NCBI GenBank assembly: GCA_002030045.1
Contig: LQBI01000024.1
Location: 1-64,000, forward strand
Direction of reading: 5' to 3'
Length of the DNA: 64,000 nucleotides
Source: Candidatus Aegiribacteria sp. MLS_C
Lineage (GTDB): Bacteria > Fermentibacterota > Fermentibacteria > Fermentibacterales > JCC-6
The notes under the pieces were generated by a model that made no database searches, was not told the DNA's origin, and saw only the letters and a program-made list of their open reading frames with translations. How positions within the stretch are numbered: position 1 is the first letter of the stretch; each line of letters opens with the position of its first letter. Made by a program: the position numbers and the translations under genes. Below, one piece after another: positions 14,836 through 24,045 of this stretch.

Positions 14836-16755
14836 ATGAAAAAGAAGAAGGCCCCTGCCCGCAGGAGTACGGTCATGCGCATACTGGCCCTGGTGAGGCC
14901 ATACTGGAAGTGGATGGCCGGGGCCATGCTGTGCATGGTCCTGTTCGCGCTCTTCAGCGGTGCTTCACTCGGCATGATCCTGCCGCTGTTCGACGACGTG
15001 CTGACCGTGGACCGCCAGCCCGGGGAGGGGGGCGACCTCCTCCCCCTGCTCCGCGAGAATGCCGGACCCGCATGGGAGACCCTGGGCTCCTCGCTTGTCT
15101 CCCTGGACCCCGCCGGGACAGTGGAAGCCGCCACCGGTGTCTTCGAGGGGATACGTGCCACATTCCGCCGGTCGGATCCCTACCAGGTGCTCCTGGCGGT
15201 CATCCTCGGCCTCATCCTGCTGGTGGTCCTCAAGAACGTCCTCGGATTCATGCAGATCTTCTTCCTCTCGAGAGCGGAGCAGGGAGTTGTTACCGACGTC
15301 CGCAGGAAGCTCTACGACCATCTCCTGGAACTGGACATGGGCTTCTACTCCTCGGCCAGGGCCGGAGACATAATGGCACGCTTCACATCGGACGTCGGCA
15401 ACATGAACTGGGCCATGACGGAGATGCTCATGAGCGTGCCGCGTCAGGCTGTCCTGCTCCTCGTATACCTGGCCCTGGCGCTCTGGGCCTCATGGAGGCT
15501 TGCCCTTATCACGCTCCTGGTGTTCCCTCCTGCGATGCTCTTCATACTGGTACTCAGCAGACGCCTGAGGAGGAAGACCCATGTTTCACAGGAGAGGCTC
15601 GCTGATTTCTCATCCATACTTCAGGAGACCCTGTTCGGCATAAGGATAGTGAAGGCATTCTCCATGGAGAGCTTCGAATCCCGCAGGTTCGCCGGAATGC
15701 TGGAAGTGCACAGGAAGACCGAGACCTCGCTGCAGAGGGAGAGGGCCTTCGCCAGCCCGGTCACGGAGGTGATGGGCGCCGTGGCCAGCGCCTTCATCAT
15801 GTGGTACGGAGGAAGGGCCATTCTCTCCGGCGGAGACCTGACCACCGGCAGGTTCCTCGTCTTCCTCGCGGCTGCGCTGTCGATGATGAGCCCGATCAAG
15901 ATCATCAGCCATGCCAACAGCAGGATTCAGAGCGGTCTGGCCTCCGCCCAGAGGGTCTTCAGACTGATGGACACGGAGCCTTCAGTGGTCGGACCCGAGG
16001 TACCGGCCCCGTGGGACGGTTTCTCGGAAGCCATTGAGTTCAGGGACGTGTGCTTCAGCTACGACGGGGTTACAAGGGTCCTGGACAGTGTATCCTTCAC
16101 CATCCGCAAGGGGGAGATTGTTGCCCTTGTAGGCCCCAGCGGAGGAGGCAAAAGCACCATAGCCGACCTGATACCGAGGTTCTACGATCCGGATTCGGGA
16201 TCCGTCACCGTCGACGGTCACGATCTCAGGACCGTCGACCTGCAGGCACTCAGGAGGAGCATGGGAATCGTCACGCAGGAGACGGTGCTCTTCAACGACA
16301 CGGTGAGGAACAATATCGCCTACGGTGCCGAGGATATCCCGGAGGAGAGGATACTGCTTGCCGCCGAGGTGGCAAACGCCATGGAGTTCATAGAGGAGAT
16401 GCCCCGGGGTCTCGACACGGTCCTGGGCGAGAGGGGCGCGAGGCTGTCCGGAGGACAGAGGCAGAGGATAGCAATAGCCAGGGCTGTACTCAAGGACCCG
16501 GACATACTGATATTCGACGAAGCCACATCCGCTCTGGACACCCATTCGGAGAGGATGGTGCAGAAGGCTATAGACGGTCTGGTAAGCGGCAGGACCTCAC
16601 TTGTGATAGCCCACCGGCTCAGCACCGTAACCAAGGCTACCAGGGTGCTCTACGTGGAGGACGGCAGGATAGTGGAGACCGGCACTCACGAGGAACTCCT
16701 GGCCAGGGACGGCAGGTACAGGAAGCTCTATGACCTCCAGTTCAGCACGGGATAG
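14836..16755 (+). CDS. MsbA-like ABC exporter (permease-ATPase fusion)
   Basis: A 639-residue inner-membrane half-transporter that would work as a homodimer, flipping lipids or exporting hydrophobic substrates. Six membrane helices lie in the first 320 residues, interrupted by a longer than usual external loop between helices 1 and 2 (about residues 55-115). The ATPase domain has Walker A GPSGGGKST (from residue 433), signature LSGGQRQR (from 538), Walker B ILIFDEATS and the switch AHRLS. The ATG at 14836 has no clear ribosome site; ATG at 14875, with AGGAG 8 bases upstream, may be the real start. The next gene is a GT9 transferase, which favours a role in lipopolysaccharide assembly, as for msbA neighbours elsewhere. 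Confidence 0.9.
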   Translation: MKKKKAPARRSTVMRILALVRPYWKWMAGAMLCMVLFALFSGASLGMILPLFDDVLTVDRQPGEGGDLLPLLRENAGPAWETLGSSLVSLDPAGTVEAATGVFEGIRATFRRSDPYQVLLAVILGLILLVVLKNVLGFMQIFFLSRAEQGVVTDVRRKLYDHLLELDMGFYSSARAGDIMARFTSDVGNMNWAMTEMLMSVPRQAVLLLVYLALALWASWRLALITLLVFPPAMLFILVLSRRLRRKTHVSQERLADFSSILQETLFGIRIVKAFSMESFESRRFAGMLEVHRKTETSLQRERAFASPVTEVMGAVASAFIMWYGGRAILSGGDLTTGRFLVFLAAALSMMSPIKIISHANSRIQSGLASAQRVFRLMDTEPSVVGPEVPAPWDGFSEAIEFRDVCFSYDGVTRVLDSVSFTIRKGEIVALVGPSGGGKSTIADLIPRFYDPDSGSVTVDGHDLRTVDLQALRRSMGIVTQETVLFNDTVRNNIAYGAEDIPEERILLAAEVANAMEFIEEMPRGLDTVLGERGARLSGGQRQRIAIARAVLKDPDILIFDEATSALDTHSERMVQKAIDGLVSGRTSLVIAHRLSTVTKATRVLYVEDGRIVETGTHEELLARDGRYRKLYDLQFSTG

Positions 16756-17689
16756 AGGAATAACGGCGGTCCTCCGCCTGCATTCGCTGGGAGACGTCGT
16801 CCTGGCACAGCCGGCAGCGGAGGAGCTGGCCGGGAGCGGTCGCGTAAGTTTTGTGACTTCCTCTGAATACTTGCCAGTGGTCCGGCGGATGGAGGGTGTG
16901 GAACCTGTGCCGCACAGGCGGAATTCGGGGGCCGCGGGCCTGAGAAGCCTGCTCGGGGAGCTGGCTCCGGAACGGATAGTCGATCTGCAGAACAACCTGA
17001 CGACGAGGATCGCCACGCTGGGCATGACGGTCAGAGGACGCTTCTCGCTGCAAAGGGGTCTTCGAAAAAAGATACTTGCCGGAGGCGGGGGAACCATGCC
17101 TTCCAGGAGGCTGGAGTACCTGAGGGCGGCGGGATTCAGTTCAGGAGATATGCCGGTTCTTTCGAGGAACGGTCCCGGACCGGACAGGCTGACAGTGGGA
17201 ATAGCCGCCGGCAGCCGCTGGCGTCTCAAGTCGATTCCCGAGGGGGTGATCGCCGAGGCAGCCAGGCTCTTCATCGACCTGCACGGAGCGGAGGTGGTGA
17301 TAACCGGGGGGCCGGGGGAGGAGGGTACAGTTGCCGGTGTCGCCGCTTCGGTGATGAGGGGCGGAGTCTCCACCTACTGCGGTGAGGACGGTATCGAGGG
17401 TCTGATGCGGGTTATCGAGGGTCTCAGTCTGCTGGTTTCGCCGGATTCGGGACCGGCCCACCTCGCCGCCGCCCTCGGAGTTCCGGTCATGGTTGTCTTC
17501 ACCTCCACTTCGCCGGCACTTGGATTCTGGGAAGACGGTTACGCCTCGTTCTTTTCCTCGGGCAGCCTGGAATGCCGTCCGTGCCACAGGCACGGCGGCC
17601 AGGTGTGCAGGAGGGGGGACGAGGAATGCAGGAGAAGCATCGTGCCGCTGGAACTGGTTGATTCAGCCATGGGGATAATGGACCGATGA
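16730..17689 (+). CDS. GT9 (heptosyltransferase-type) glycosyltransferase
   Basis: A 319-residue enzyme of the ADP-heptose transferase family, which adds core sugars to lipid A at the inner face of the inner membrane. The hallmark N-terminal motif HSLGDVVLAQPA is near residues 18-29. The C-terminal half contains PDSGPAHLAAALGVPV near 243-258, the typical nucleotide-sugar pocket. A cysteine cluster near the C-terminus (CRPCHRHGGQVC) is also common in GT9 proteins. The ATG at 16730 overlaps the exporter gene by 26 bases; no other usual start lies before the first motif. The acceptor and sugar are not determinable. Confidence 0.88.
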   Translation: MTSSSARDRGITAVLRLHSLGDVVLAQPAAEELAGSGRVSFVTSSEYLPVVRRMEGVEPVPHRRNSGAAGLRSLLGELAPERIVDLQNNLTTRIATLGMTVRGRFSLQRGLRKKILAGGGGTMPSRRLEYLRAAGFSSGDMPVLSRNGPGPDRLTVGIAAGSRWRLKSIPEGVIAEAARLFIDLHGAEVVITGGPGEEGTVAGVAASVMRGGVSTYCGEDGIEGLMRVIEGLSLLVSPDSGPAHLAAALGVPVMVVFTSTSPALGFWEDGYASFFSSGSLECRPCHRHGGQVCRRGDEECRRSIVPLELVDSAMGIMDR

Positions 17690-20241
17690 GCACTCCGATG
17701 ATGGATCAGTTCCTCGAGATAAAGGCCCTGCATCCCGGCGAGATACTGCTCTTCCGCATGGGCGACTTCTACGAGACCTTCTTCGACGACGCCAGGACGG
17801 TATCCAGGGCTCTGGGCATAACCCTCACATCCAGGAGCAGGAGCAGGGAGGACGGTGAGGAGATACCGCTGGCCGGTTTCCCCTACCATGCGCTGGACGG
17901 TTACCTTTCCAGACTGATAAGGGCCGGGTACAGGGTCGCAATATGCGAACAGACCGAGGATCCCTCGAAGGCTACCGGGCTGGTCAGGCGGGAGGTCATC
18001 GAGGTCATCACCCCCGGTACCCTGGTCAGCGGCTCGGCCCTGGACGAGCGAAGGACCATCCTGCTCTCGTCGGCATTCGTGCTGGAGGGCAGAGGAGGGC
18101 TGGCGTTCTGCGACATATCCACCGGTGAGATCGACGCCACCGAGACGGCGGCCGAGCTCCTTACATCCGAGCTGGCCAGGCGGGAACCTTCCGAACTGCT
18201 TCTGGCAGAAGGGTCCGGGATCCAGCCCCCCGCCGGATGCGAGGCCACGTTCCTGGAAAAGTGGAAATTCGACGGTGCTGCAGCGGTGTCCGCCGCGGAA
18301 TCGGTCCTCGGTGTCAGCACGCCGGAGGGTCTGGGAGCATCTTCCGACAGTCCGGCCCTGTCGGCGATGGGGGCACTGCTGGCATACGTAAGGGATACCA
18401 AGAGAATGGATGTCTCCCACCTCTGTTTCACCGGGATGTACAGGCGCGAGGACTCGATGATCATCGACAGGGGGAGCGCCAGGGCGCTTGCGATAACCGA
18501 CGCCCCCGATGGAGAGGAGAGCGCCGTACTGGCCTCGGCCACTGACTGCACCGTCACGGCTGCCGGCTCCAGGGAGTGGAGGAAGTGGCTCGCCGCTCCT
18601 TCAAGGAGGATGGAGACCATATTCGGAAGGTACGAAGCCGTCTCCTGGCTGATGGAGGAGCGGGACGTCCTGAAGAGGCTGCGGCGGATGCTCGAGGGAG
18701 TGGCCGACCTGCAGAGGCAGGCGGGCAAGCTCGGAACACTGCGGTCCGGACCCAGGGACCTCAGGGCGGTTGCGGACACCCTTTCCACGCTGCCCGGGTT
18801 CAGGGCCATCATGGGAGGCTCGAAGAGCGACCTGCTCAGGGAGATGGCGGAGGTTGACACCATGCAGGGAACCGCTTCCAGGATAGACTCGGTACTGTCA
18901 GAGGAACCTCCGGTGAAACTGGGCGAAGGCGCATCGATAAGGAAGGGCGTATCCCCGGAACTGGACGAGTACAGGGAGATCAGGTCAGGGGGGCATGACT
19001 GGATAAGGTCCAGAAGGGACGAGGAAAGGGAGAGGACCGGCATCCCCAACCTCTCCATAGGGAGCAACAAGGTGTTCGGTTACTACATAGAGGTGTCGAA
19101 GAGCCACCTGGACAGGGTCCCGGAGGATTACATACGCAAGCAGACCCTGGTCAACGCAGAGCGGTTCATCACTCCCCAGCTGAAGGAGATGGAGTCGCGT
19201 ATCTTCAGGGCGGGGGACGAGATCGAGAGACTGGAGAGGGAGATATTCGAGGAACTGAGGTCCGAAGTGGCGGAGGAACTTGCGGGGATAAGGGATGCCG
19301 GCAGGATGCTGGCCCGGCTGGACGTCCTCGTATCGCTGGCCGGAATGGCCCTGGACAGGGGTTACGTGAGACCGGCACTGTCGGACCTTCCGGGAATCGA
19401 GATAAATGAGGGAAGGCACCCGGTGCTTGAACGGTTACTGCCCCAGGGGGAATGCGTACCCAACAGCATCAGGCTGGACCAGGGAAGGCGGATCCTGATC
19501 GTTACCGGACCCAACATGGCTGGCAAGTCGACCTATCTCAGGCAGGCGGCCCTGCTGGTCGTCATGGCCCAGGCGGGTTCCTTCGTTCCGGCCGCATGCA
19601 TGAGGTTCTCGCCGGTGGACAGGATATTCACCAGGATAGGCTCCTCAGACAGGCTTACCAGAGGACAGTCCACCTTTCTGGTGGAGATGGCGGAAGCCGC
19701 CGCCCTCCTCAACTCCAGCACCCCGGAAAGCCTGGCCATACTGGACGAGGTGGGAAGGGGCACAAGTACATACGATGGACTGTCCCTGGCCTGGGCGATG
19801 CTGGAGTACCTTCACGACAGCGCCGAGCACAGGCCTCTGGTACTCTTCGCCACGCATTACCACGAGCTGACGGCCCTGGGCAACCTGCTGCCGGCTGCGG
19901 CCAACGTTAACGTGAAGGTGATGGACACCGGCGGCAAGGTGGTATTCCTGTACAGGATCGAGGAGGGGAGCACCGACGAGTCATACGGGATCCACGTGGC
20001 TTCAATGGCCGGAGTGCCTCCCAGGGTGGTCAGAAGGGCCAGGAAGGTGCTGGCGGACCTGGAGGCGGGCAGGCACCTCATGCCGGGAGGGGGCGGCGAG
20101 GACCAGCTGGAACTGGCGCTGGAGCCGGAGAAGCCCGGGGACGATCCGATAGTGGAGAAGCTCAGGGGAATAGATCCGGACGAACTGACTCCCAGAAGGG
20201 CCCTGGAGATACTCTACGAACTCCGCGACGGCCTGGAGTAG
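17686..20241 (+). CDS. mutS: DNA mismatch repair protein MutS
   Basis: An 851-residue ATPase that recognises base mismatches and small loops and recruits MutL. The mismatch wedge Phe-x-Glu is F28/E30 in GDFYETF. The connector, lever and clamp regions follow, then the ATPase with Walker A GPNMAGKST at 608-616, Walker B LAILDEVGRGTST and the FATHYHEL switch. Length and order are those of MutS1. The start overlaps the GT9 stop (ATGA). It ends two bases from the convergent stop of the secreted-protein gene; both stops lie in the palindrome GAGTAGACTACTC. Confidence 0.98.
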   Translation: MSTPMMDQFLEIKALHPGEILLFRMGDFYETFFDDARTVSRALGITLTSRSRSREDGEEIPLAGFPYHALDGYLSRLIRAGYRVAICEQTEDPSKATGLVRREVIEVITPGTLVSGSALDERRTILLSSAFVLEGRGGLAFCDISTGEIDATETAAELLTSELARREPSELLLAEGSGIQPPAGCEATFLEKWKFDGAAAVSAAESVLGVSTPEGLGASSDSPALSAMGALLAYVRDTKRMDVSHLCFTGMYRREDSMIIDRGSARALAITDAPDGEESAVLASATDCTVTAAGSREWRKWLAAPSRRMETIFGRYEAVSWLMEERDVLKRLRRMLEGVADLQRQAGKLGTLRSGPRDLRAVADTLSTLPGFRAIMGGSKSDLLREMAEVDTMQGTASRIDSVLSEEPPVKLGEGASIRKGVSPELDEYREIRSGGHDWIRSRRDEERERTGIPNLSIGSNKVFGYYIEVSKSHLDRVPEDYIRKQTLVNAERFITPQLKEMESRIFRAGDEIERLEREIFEELRSEVAEELAGIRDAGRMLARLDVLVSLAGMALDRGYVRPALSDLPGIEINEGRHPVLERLLPQGECVPNSIRLDQGRRILIVTGPNMAGKSTYLRQAALLVVMAQAGSFVPAACMRFSPVDRIFTRIGSSDRLTRGQSTFLVEMAEAAALLNSSTPESLAILDEVGRGTSTYDGLSLAWAMLEYLHDSAEHRPLVLFATHYHELTALGNLLPAAANVNVKVMDTGGKVVFLYRIEEGSTDESYGIHVASMAGVPPRVVRRARKVLADLEAGRHLMPGGGGEDQLELALEPEKPGDDPIVEKLRGIDPDELTPRRALEILYELRDGLE

Positions 20242-20242
20242 A

Positions 20243-21313
20243 CTACTCGGTCAACACGAACCGGTGTTCCCAGGAACCCGACGGTGTCCCCAGCACCGCA
20301 GCGTAGACCCCCGGAGGGGCAGAGAAGGTGAATACCGTCTCACCTTCCTCGAGGAACCCGCCGTGCAGTTCCTCCAGCAGCCTCCCGGAGATGTCGTAGA
20401 CCTGAAGGGAGGCATTTCCGCCCTTCGTCATTGAAACCGAGATAGAGGCGCTTCCCGCCGCGGGGTTGCACAGAGTGCCCATCGGTGAGCCGGGTCCGGT
20501 GCCTGTACCCTCCCCGATGCCTCCGAAGACCGGTATCATCAGCCTGCTTATGTAGTATTCGCCGTCGGTCCCCAGCCAGCTCCAGTAGACGCGGAAGTCC
20601 GGGCTCCAGGTCAGCCCCAGGGATTCCTCGACGGCGAGAGGGCACGGTTCCTGGCCGTACATCACGTAGTCCGAGTCGCCGTAGATCCAGAGGAAGTAGA
20701 AATCCCGGCCGTACCTGGTGGTCAGAATTATCCCTGAGGGCTGCGGTCCGAGGGTGGCGAACTCGTTACCCATGAAACCGCTGACCTCTCCCGAGACACC
20801 GGGGACGGAGTAGACGGAATGGTCGGTGCCGTCGGTCTTCATTCCGTGAAGCTCGTGGGGCTCCCCGCCGCTGATCTCGTAGATGTACCCGGGATACCAT
20901 CCCGAGTCCATCCCCATGCCTGCGCTTCCCGCAGGGTCCGGGAAGGAGGCCCAGGAGTCCGAGCCGTCGGAGTGGAATATCTGCCCGGATATCTGGTCGT
21001 TTATGTAGTACTCCCCCGTTCCCCAGGAATCGTGGGCCACGCCGAAACCCAGCACTCCCTGGGGCAGGTCGATGCTGTCCTGGCAGGAACAGTCAGCCGG
21101 GTCCGCCAGGAACAGCTTCCCGTCCAGGTCGCTCCTGAAGATCAGCAGTTGCTGTGACCAGTCGAAGCACATGCCGTTAACCTCGGCGGCGTAGTCTATC
21201 AGCCAGGTATCCTCCACGGTGATGTCTATGTCCGGCAAGGACTCCGCCCCGGCGCACTCCGCAGGCGGAGGAACGGAACAGAGAATGGACAACAGGGTCA
21301 GACTCATGGTCAT
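20243..21313 (-). CDS. Secreted protein with C-terminal sorting domain
   Basis: A 356-residue exported protein. A signal peptide occupies about residues 1-20. The middle is beta-rich, with propeller-like repeats and many Trp, Tyr and Asp residues. The last 80 residues match the FlgD/type IX-like C-terminal module: LCNPAAGSASISVSM, then ASLQVYDISGRLLEE, then PPGVYAAVL. GGTAGGAAG precedes the ATG at 21313; ATG at 21307 is an alternative. It may be attached to the surface or released. Function unknown. It is divergent from the gene at 21449 across a promoter region with palindromes. Confidence 0.8.
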   Translation of the reverse strand: MTMSLTLLSILCSVPPPAECAGAESLPDIDITVEDTWLIDYAAEVNGMCFDWSQQLLIFRSDLDGKLFLADPADCSCQDSIDLPQGVLGFGVAHDSWGTGEYYINDQISGQIFHSDGSDSWASFPDPAGSAGMGMDSGWYPGYIYEISGGEPHELHGMKTDGTDHSVYSVPGVSGEVSGFMGNEFATLGPQPSGIILTTRYGRDFYFLWIYGDSDYVMYGQEPCPLAVEESLGLTWSPDFRVYWSWLGTDGEYYISRLMIPVFGGIGEGTGTGPGSPMGTLCNPAAGSASISVSMTKGGNASLQVYDISGRLLEELHGGFLEEGETVFTFSAPPGVYAAVLGTPSGSWEHRFVLTE

Positions 21314-21378
21314 CTTCCTACCCCTTTACCAGATCGATAATTCATCGAGTGAATAAGCATTCCCCGATACCGCGAAAA

Positions 21379-21418
21379 GTAAACAGGTGTTTACATCCAT
21401 CATACCATCCTGTATGAT
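21379..21418 (+). promoter_or_regulatory. Promoter overlapped by two inverted repeats
   Basis: TTTACA (21390-21395) and TATGAT (21413-21418), 17 bases apart and with a TG before the -10, form a good sigma70 promoter for the gene at 21449. GTAAACA/TGTTTAC (21379-21385 with 21388-21394) is a palindrome on the -35 box. ATCATAC/GTATGAT (21399-21405 with 21412-21418) is a second one on the -10 box. This is the classic layout of a repressed promoter. Confidence 0.65.
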
Positions 21419-21448
21419 ATGACAGGAAAAATCCATGAGGAGGTTCAA

Positions 21449-21799
21449 ATGCAGATTTCGGGAAGGTATTCCACGGTGCCGTCGCTCGCCGAGATGATGA
21501 CCATGCACCGGCTGGCTGCTGGCAGAGGCAGATGGGAGGCCACTCCGGAGAGCGGGCTGGAAACGGCTTCTCTGAGCGTCTTCGGGGCCAGGGGCAACAG
21601 GTATTCTGTAGTGGTGGTCAAAAAGGGAGCAGTGACCGACAGGCTTGCCGGAAGGAAAGGTGGATGGACCCTGACGGACAGGTGGGAGACAGGCAGCAGG
21701 ATCAGGTTCCGTCTACTGTGGGCCGCCGATACCGGCGATGACTGCTGCCTGGCACTCTGCGGAAGGGAGGTCCTGGAGGAGTTCAGTACCTCTGCATAG
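21449..21799 (+). CDS. Small basic protein of unknown function
   Basis: A 116-residue protein, not recognised. The start at 21449 has an excellent AGGAGG ribosome site. It has no signal peptide or membrane segment. The C-terminal half looks like a small beta barrel (YSVVVVKKGAV, then RIRFRLLWAAD, then CCLALCG). It is the first gene of the surface-glycan cluster, behind a promoter with two palindromes, and is followed within about 50 bases by a GT2 gene. A regulatory or accessory role is conceivable from its position only. Confidence 0.7.
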   Translation: MQISGRYSTVPSLAEMMTMHRLAAGRGRWEATPESGLETASLSVFGARGNRYSVVVVKKGAVTDRLAGRKGGWTLTDRWETGSRIRFRLLWAADTGDDCCLALCGREVLEEFSTSA

Positions 21800-21848
21800 G
21801 CGGAGAGTAGACTTCAAGAGCGTCTTGGGCTATCTTCCATCCCGAACG

Positions 21849-22637
21849 GTGAAGGTTAACCTGCAACCCGGAGGGCTTCCAATAGCAGAGCATCTCGGAG
21901 AGGGCCTTTCGGTCATCTTCCCGGCGTACGACGAGGAGGAGAATGTCAGCTTCATGGTCGATACGGTCATGGAGGTCCTTCGAGGGCTTGGCGTACCCGG
22001 AGAGGTGATAGTGGTGGATGACGGGTCAAGTGACGATACGGCTGCGGTGACCCGGGAGATATGCGGAAGGGACCCCCGGGTGAAGCTGGTGTCCCACTCA
22101 TCCAATCTGGGTATCGGAAGGGCCGTTTGGAGCGGTATTCGAGCCTCAACGATGCCCTGGATCTTCTACACCGACTGCGACGGGCAGTTCGACCTGCGCG
22201 AGCTGTCCATGCTATGGGACCTCAGGCACGGGGCCGATGTGGTTTCGGGTTTCAGACGGAACAGACAGGACCCGCTGATGCGCCTCCTGTACTCCTTCGC
22301 CTACAACTCGCTGGCCTACCTGCTGTTCTGGGGCGGATTCCGCGACGTGGACGCCTCGTTCAAACTGTTCAGGCGCGACATCTTCGGCAGTTTCGATGTC
22401 AGGTCCAACTCCAGCGTCGCGGACCTGGAACTGCTGCTGCTTCCCAGAAAGCTGGGAATGAGGGTGGTCCAGGTCCCGGTCTCCCATTTCCCCAGGAGGG
22501 CCGGCACCGTATCCTGCGAGAGCTTCCGCAACGGGTTGTTCGCCTGGGTCAGGATAGGCCCGATCGTCGAGATGTTCGTGCAGCTTCTGAAACTCCGTGC
22601 AAGGGTGTGGAGGGGAGATGTCAGGAAGAAGGACTGA
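21849..22637 (+). CDS. GT2 glycosyltransferase (dolichyl-phosphate-mannose synthase type)
   Basis: An enzyme of about 262 residues that transfers a sugar from a nucleotide sugar, probably to a polyprenyl phosphate. The GT-A fold is clear: SVIFPAYDEEENV at the nucleotide pocket, VIVVDDGSSDDT, then the metal-binding DCDGQFD, and DVDASFKLF further on. It lacks the C-terminal membrane helices of larger members. The start is uncertain: GTG at 21849 is the nearest usual codon before the domain, without a ribosome site; TTG at 21825 and ATG at 21738 (inside the previous gene) are alternatives. The next gene starts 20 bases before its end. Confidence 0.88.
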   Translation: MKVNLQPGGLPIAEHLGEGLSVIFPAYDEEENVSFMVDTVMEVLRGLGVPGEVIVVDDGSSDDTAAVTREICGRDPRVKLVSHSSNLGIGRAVWSGIRASTMPWIFYTDCDGQFDLRELSMLWDLRHGADVVSGFRRNRQDPLMRLLYSFAYNSLAYLLFWGGFRDVDASFKLFRRDIFGSFDVRSNSSVADLELLLLPRKLGMRVVQVPVSHFPRRAGTVSCESFRNGLFAWVRIGPIVEMFVQLLKLRARVWRGDVRKKD

Positions 22638-24045
22638 GGCCCTTCTGGTAACGCCGCTGCCCCCTCTGGAGACGGGACTGGCCACCTACGCCGAAAGGGT
22701 ACTGAGGAATACCGCAGGGATCATAGACTGGAAAGTGGCCCATACCGGGACGGCTGACACGGCTGTCCTGCCCGAAGGCCCCGAGTATCTTTCCCTGGAG
22801 GACCTGCAGGAGGACGGGCTGCCGGCGATAAGGGTATTCCAGGTCGGCAACTCTCCCCACTGCTTCCCTGTGGTAAGGGCTCTGTACAGACTGGGAGGGA
22901 CTGCGCTGTTCCACGAGACGGTGCTCCATCACATGTTGAGGCACTGCTACCTGGAGGCGGGAATGCTCGAGGAGTACAGGAGGGAACTCCGGTTCTGCTA
23001 CGGTCCCGCTTCTACAGGGATCGAGAAGGAGCTTTCGAAGTGGCTTCCGGAGCCCGAGTACGATGCGCTGCTGAAGAGCCGTCCGCTTTGCGGAAGGACT
23101 GTGGCTGCGTCATCCTCCGCGGTCTGCCTCAACGAGTACGCCGCGGCGGGACTGAGACCGGCGTATCCGCCGGGAGCTGTGATCACCATAGGTCATCCCC
23201 TCAGCCCGCTTCCAGGATTGGTACAGATGGACAGACCCTTCTCGCCCTGCATCGGAATGGTGGGAGGCTTCCACCACGGCAGGAACCTGGAAAAGGTCAT
23301 CGAGGCCATTACGGTTTTCAGGGAGGCCGAAAAAGGGGCGGGTCTCCTTCTGATAGGCGGCGGTTACCCTCCGGGACTACCCGAATGGGTCATGGCTACG
23401 GGAAGACTGCCGGAGGCCGATTACCAGAGCAGGATACGGACACTGGACGTCGTGCTGGACATGAGGCACCCGACATGCGGAGAGACATCCGGCAGCCTGC
23501 TGGAGGCGATGAGAGCAGGCATACCCTCCATAGTAACCGCTTCCGGATCTTTTCTCAACCTCCCATCCGATGGGGTGATAAGACTGCCACCTGAGAACAT
23601 TGTCCAGGCACTCCCCGCGGCGCTGGAGATGGTCCTCGGGGACTCCCGGCTGCGGAAGAGGATGTCCCGCGCGTCCATGGAGTACGCAGAGGATACAGGT
23701 TCAGCAGAGAGACTCGTACGGGACTGGGAGGGGGTTATCACCGTAGCCGGCCGGTTCGCTCCGGGAAGTTTCGAAGGAGTGAACACCCATTCCCTGGCAC
23801 CGGCCTGGTCCGAGCCTCCGGAGGGTTTCACCCGTGTAACGGGGACGGGTCCGGTGACATGGGGTTTCGAGGGCAGAGTCTTCATCAGAGGTCCCTCCAC
23901 GGCATCCCGGGGATACCTCACCGCCTGCGGCAACGGAAATGTGAACGGGACCGCTCTTCCCGGGGAGTTCGAGGTGATGGAATTCGAGGGTAATGACCTG
24001 GAGTTCGAAGGGAGCGGGCTTGTCTCCCATGTACTCTGGCGGTGA
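22618..24045 (+). CDS. GT4-like glycosyltransferase with C-terminal beta domain
   Basis: A 475-residue protein. The region at about residues 195-385 resembles the second half of GT-B enzymes: PCIGMVGGFHHGRNLEKV, LLLIGGGYPPG, then RHPTCGETSGSLLEAMRAGIP, the usual acidic sugar-phosphate motif region. The first 190 residues would be the acceptor half. The last 80 residues form a distinct beta-rich tail similar in style to tails of three neighbouring proteins. The start at 22618 has GGAGGGG upstream and overlaps the GT2 gene by 20 bases. The donor and acceptor are unknown. Confidence 0.8.
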   Translation: MSGRRTEALLVTPLPPLETGLATYAERVLRNTAGIIDWKVAHTGTADTAVLPEGPEYLSLEDLQEDGLPAIRVFQVGNSPHCFPVVRALYRLGGTALFHETVLHHMLRHCYLEAGMLEEYRRELRFCYGPASTGIEKELSKWLPEPEYDALLKSRPLCGRTVAASSSAVCLNEYAAAGLRPAYPPGAVITIGHPLSPLPGLVQMDRPFSPCIGMVGGFHHGRNLEKVIEAITVFREAEKGAGLLLIGGGYPPGLPEWVMATGRLPEADYQSRIRTLDVVLDMRHPTCGETSGSLLEAMRAGIPSIVTASGSFLNLPSDGVIRLPPENIVQALPAALEMVLGDSRLRKRMSRASMEYAEDTGSAERLVRDWEGVITVAGRFAPGSFEGVNTHSLAPAWSEPPEGFTRVTGTGPVTWGFEGRVFIRGPSTASRGYLTACGNGNVNGTALPGEFEVMEFEGNDLEFEGSGLVSHVLWR

